Positions 63,703 through 64,000 of a stretch of 64,000 bases of DNA are shown piece by piece. This DNA comes from Palsa-506 sp963709075. GTDB taxonomy: Bacteria > Actinomycetota > Actinomycetes > Streptosporangiales > Streptosporangiaceae. Under the pieces are notes generated by a model that was given only the letters and a program-made list of their open reading frames with translations, ran no database searches and was not told where the DNA came from. Location of the stretch: contig CAVPUY010000014.1 in assembly GCA_963709075.1 (NCBI GenBank), positions 806,001-870,000 on the forward strand, in the 5' to 3' direction. The translations under genes were made by a program, and so were the position numbers. Within the stretch, counting starts at the first letter, position 1, and every line of letters begins with the position of its first letter.

Positions 63703-64000
63703 ATGACAGAAAATCCGCGTTCGAACCCAGCATCACCGGCCGGCCCGCCCTCGCGCGGGCAGGCGGCTCATCCGCCAGCAGGTCTGCCCGCCGCTCAGGC
63801 CAACGGCCTGCCGGTCAGCGATCGCGGCGCCGCCGGCCGGCTAGCCCGGCCGCGGCGGTGCCCCGCGTCCGGGTCGATTCGCCGTCCGGTGTCCTTGCCG
63901 TCGTACCGCACCTGATGGGCTTCAGGCCCAGCAACAGCATCGTGGTCATCGGCCTGGTGCCGCCCCGTGCCCGGGTAAAGATCGGTTTCCGCTATGACCT
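63703..64000 (+). CDS. DUF4192 protein, 5' end, runs off right edge, one frameshift
   Basis: It starts at ATG 63703 (MTENPRSNPASPAGPPSRGQ; Pro-rich). After a shift near 63850 the frame reads VRVDSPSGVLAVVPHLMGFR, PSNSIVVIGLVPPRARVKIG, FRYDL to the edge. The 'VRVxSPxGVLAVVPHLLGF-P--S-VVVGL' start is diagnostic of DUF4192, an actinobacterial family of unknown function. Confidence 0.8.

Overview
The window is very GC-rich DNA from an actinomycete. Markers are a mycothiol ligase (MshC), a WhiB protein with an AT-hook, LytR-CpsA-Psr, DUF4192, an NB-ARC/LuxR regulator and a SpoU methyltransferase. A soil Streptosporangiales- or Streptomyces-like lineage is plausible; the genus cannot be named from this sequence. 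About half of the conserved genes read only if one or more single-base frame changes are allowed. These include genes expected to be important, such as mshC and a whole ABC transporter. This points to an indel-rich (long-read or metagenomic) sequence rather than mass gene decay, so frameshifted genes are given as single CDS spans with approximate shift positions.

Layout. 1-3.4 kb: 5' two-thirds of a rifamycin phosphotransferase gene, tRNA-Lys and an FAD oxidoreductase. 3.4-5.1 kb: coupled LMW-phosphatase and fructosamine-3-kinase-like genes (protein deglycation). 5.1-9.1 kb: secreted A4/G1-type peptidase, a two-component system and a small LuxR protein. 9.2-13.6 kb: LCP protein, methyltransferase, a WhiB7-like regulator with a leader, and lspA. 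13.9-18.6 kb: a MarR-like gene whose leader resembles the WhiB7 leader, membrane proteins, an ECF sigma fragment and a VapBC pair. 18.7-24 kb: tRNA-His, orn, a divergent PNPOx/MocR pair and a phosphotransferase. 24.2-29.2 kb: VWA protein, SpoU methyltransferase, secreted six-hairpin protein and nitroreductase.

29.6-32.8 kb is a compact four-gene minus-strand operon: GT2 glycosyltransferase, acyl-CoA dehydrogenase-like protein, PIG-L deacetylase and NodS-like methyltransferase. 33.2-46.7 kb is a sugar locus: an Opp-type ABC importer, two GH4 glycosidases, three sugar kinases (BadF, ROK and PfkB types) and a ROK repressor, with a perfect palindromic operator at the divergent promoter. The simplest reading is import of a glycoside, intracellular phosphorylation and GH4 cleavage without a PTS. 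46.7-64 kb: membrane proteins, methyltransferase, two large polytopic (GT-C-like) proteins, CPBP protease, YbaK, NB-ARC/LuxR regulator, amidase, mshC, a ribbon-helix-helix-like protein, a secreted galactose mutarotase behind a lac-type operator, and the start of a DUF4192 gene.

The two least expected signals are regulatory or repetitive. First, about 90 bp with a 22-bp near-perfect palindrome and a conserved short peptide (DIGQLADVC) sit upstream of both the WhiB7-like and the MarR-like gene. Second, a dispersed 56-bp palindromic element occurs in three full copies, one of them perfect, plus an array of half-copies; two full copies lie inside coding sequences.
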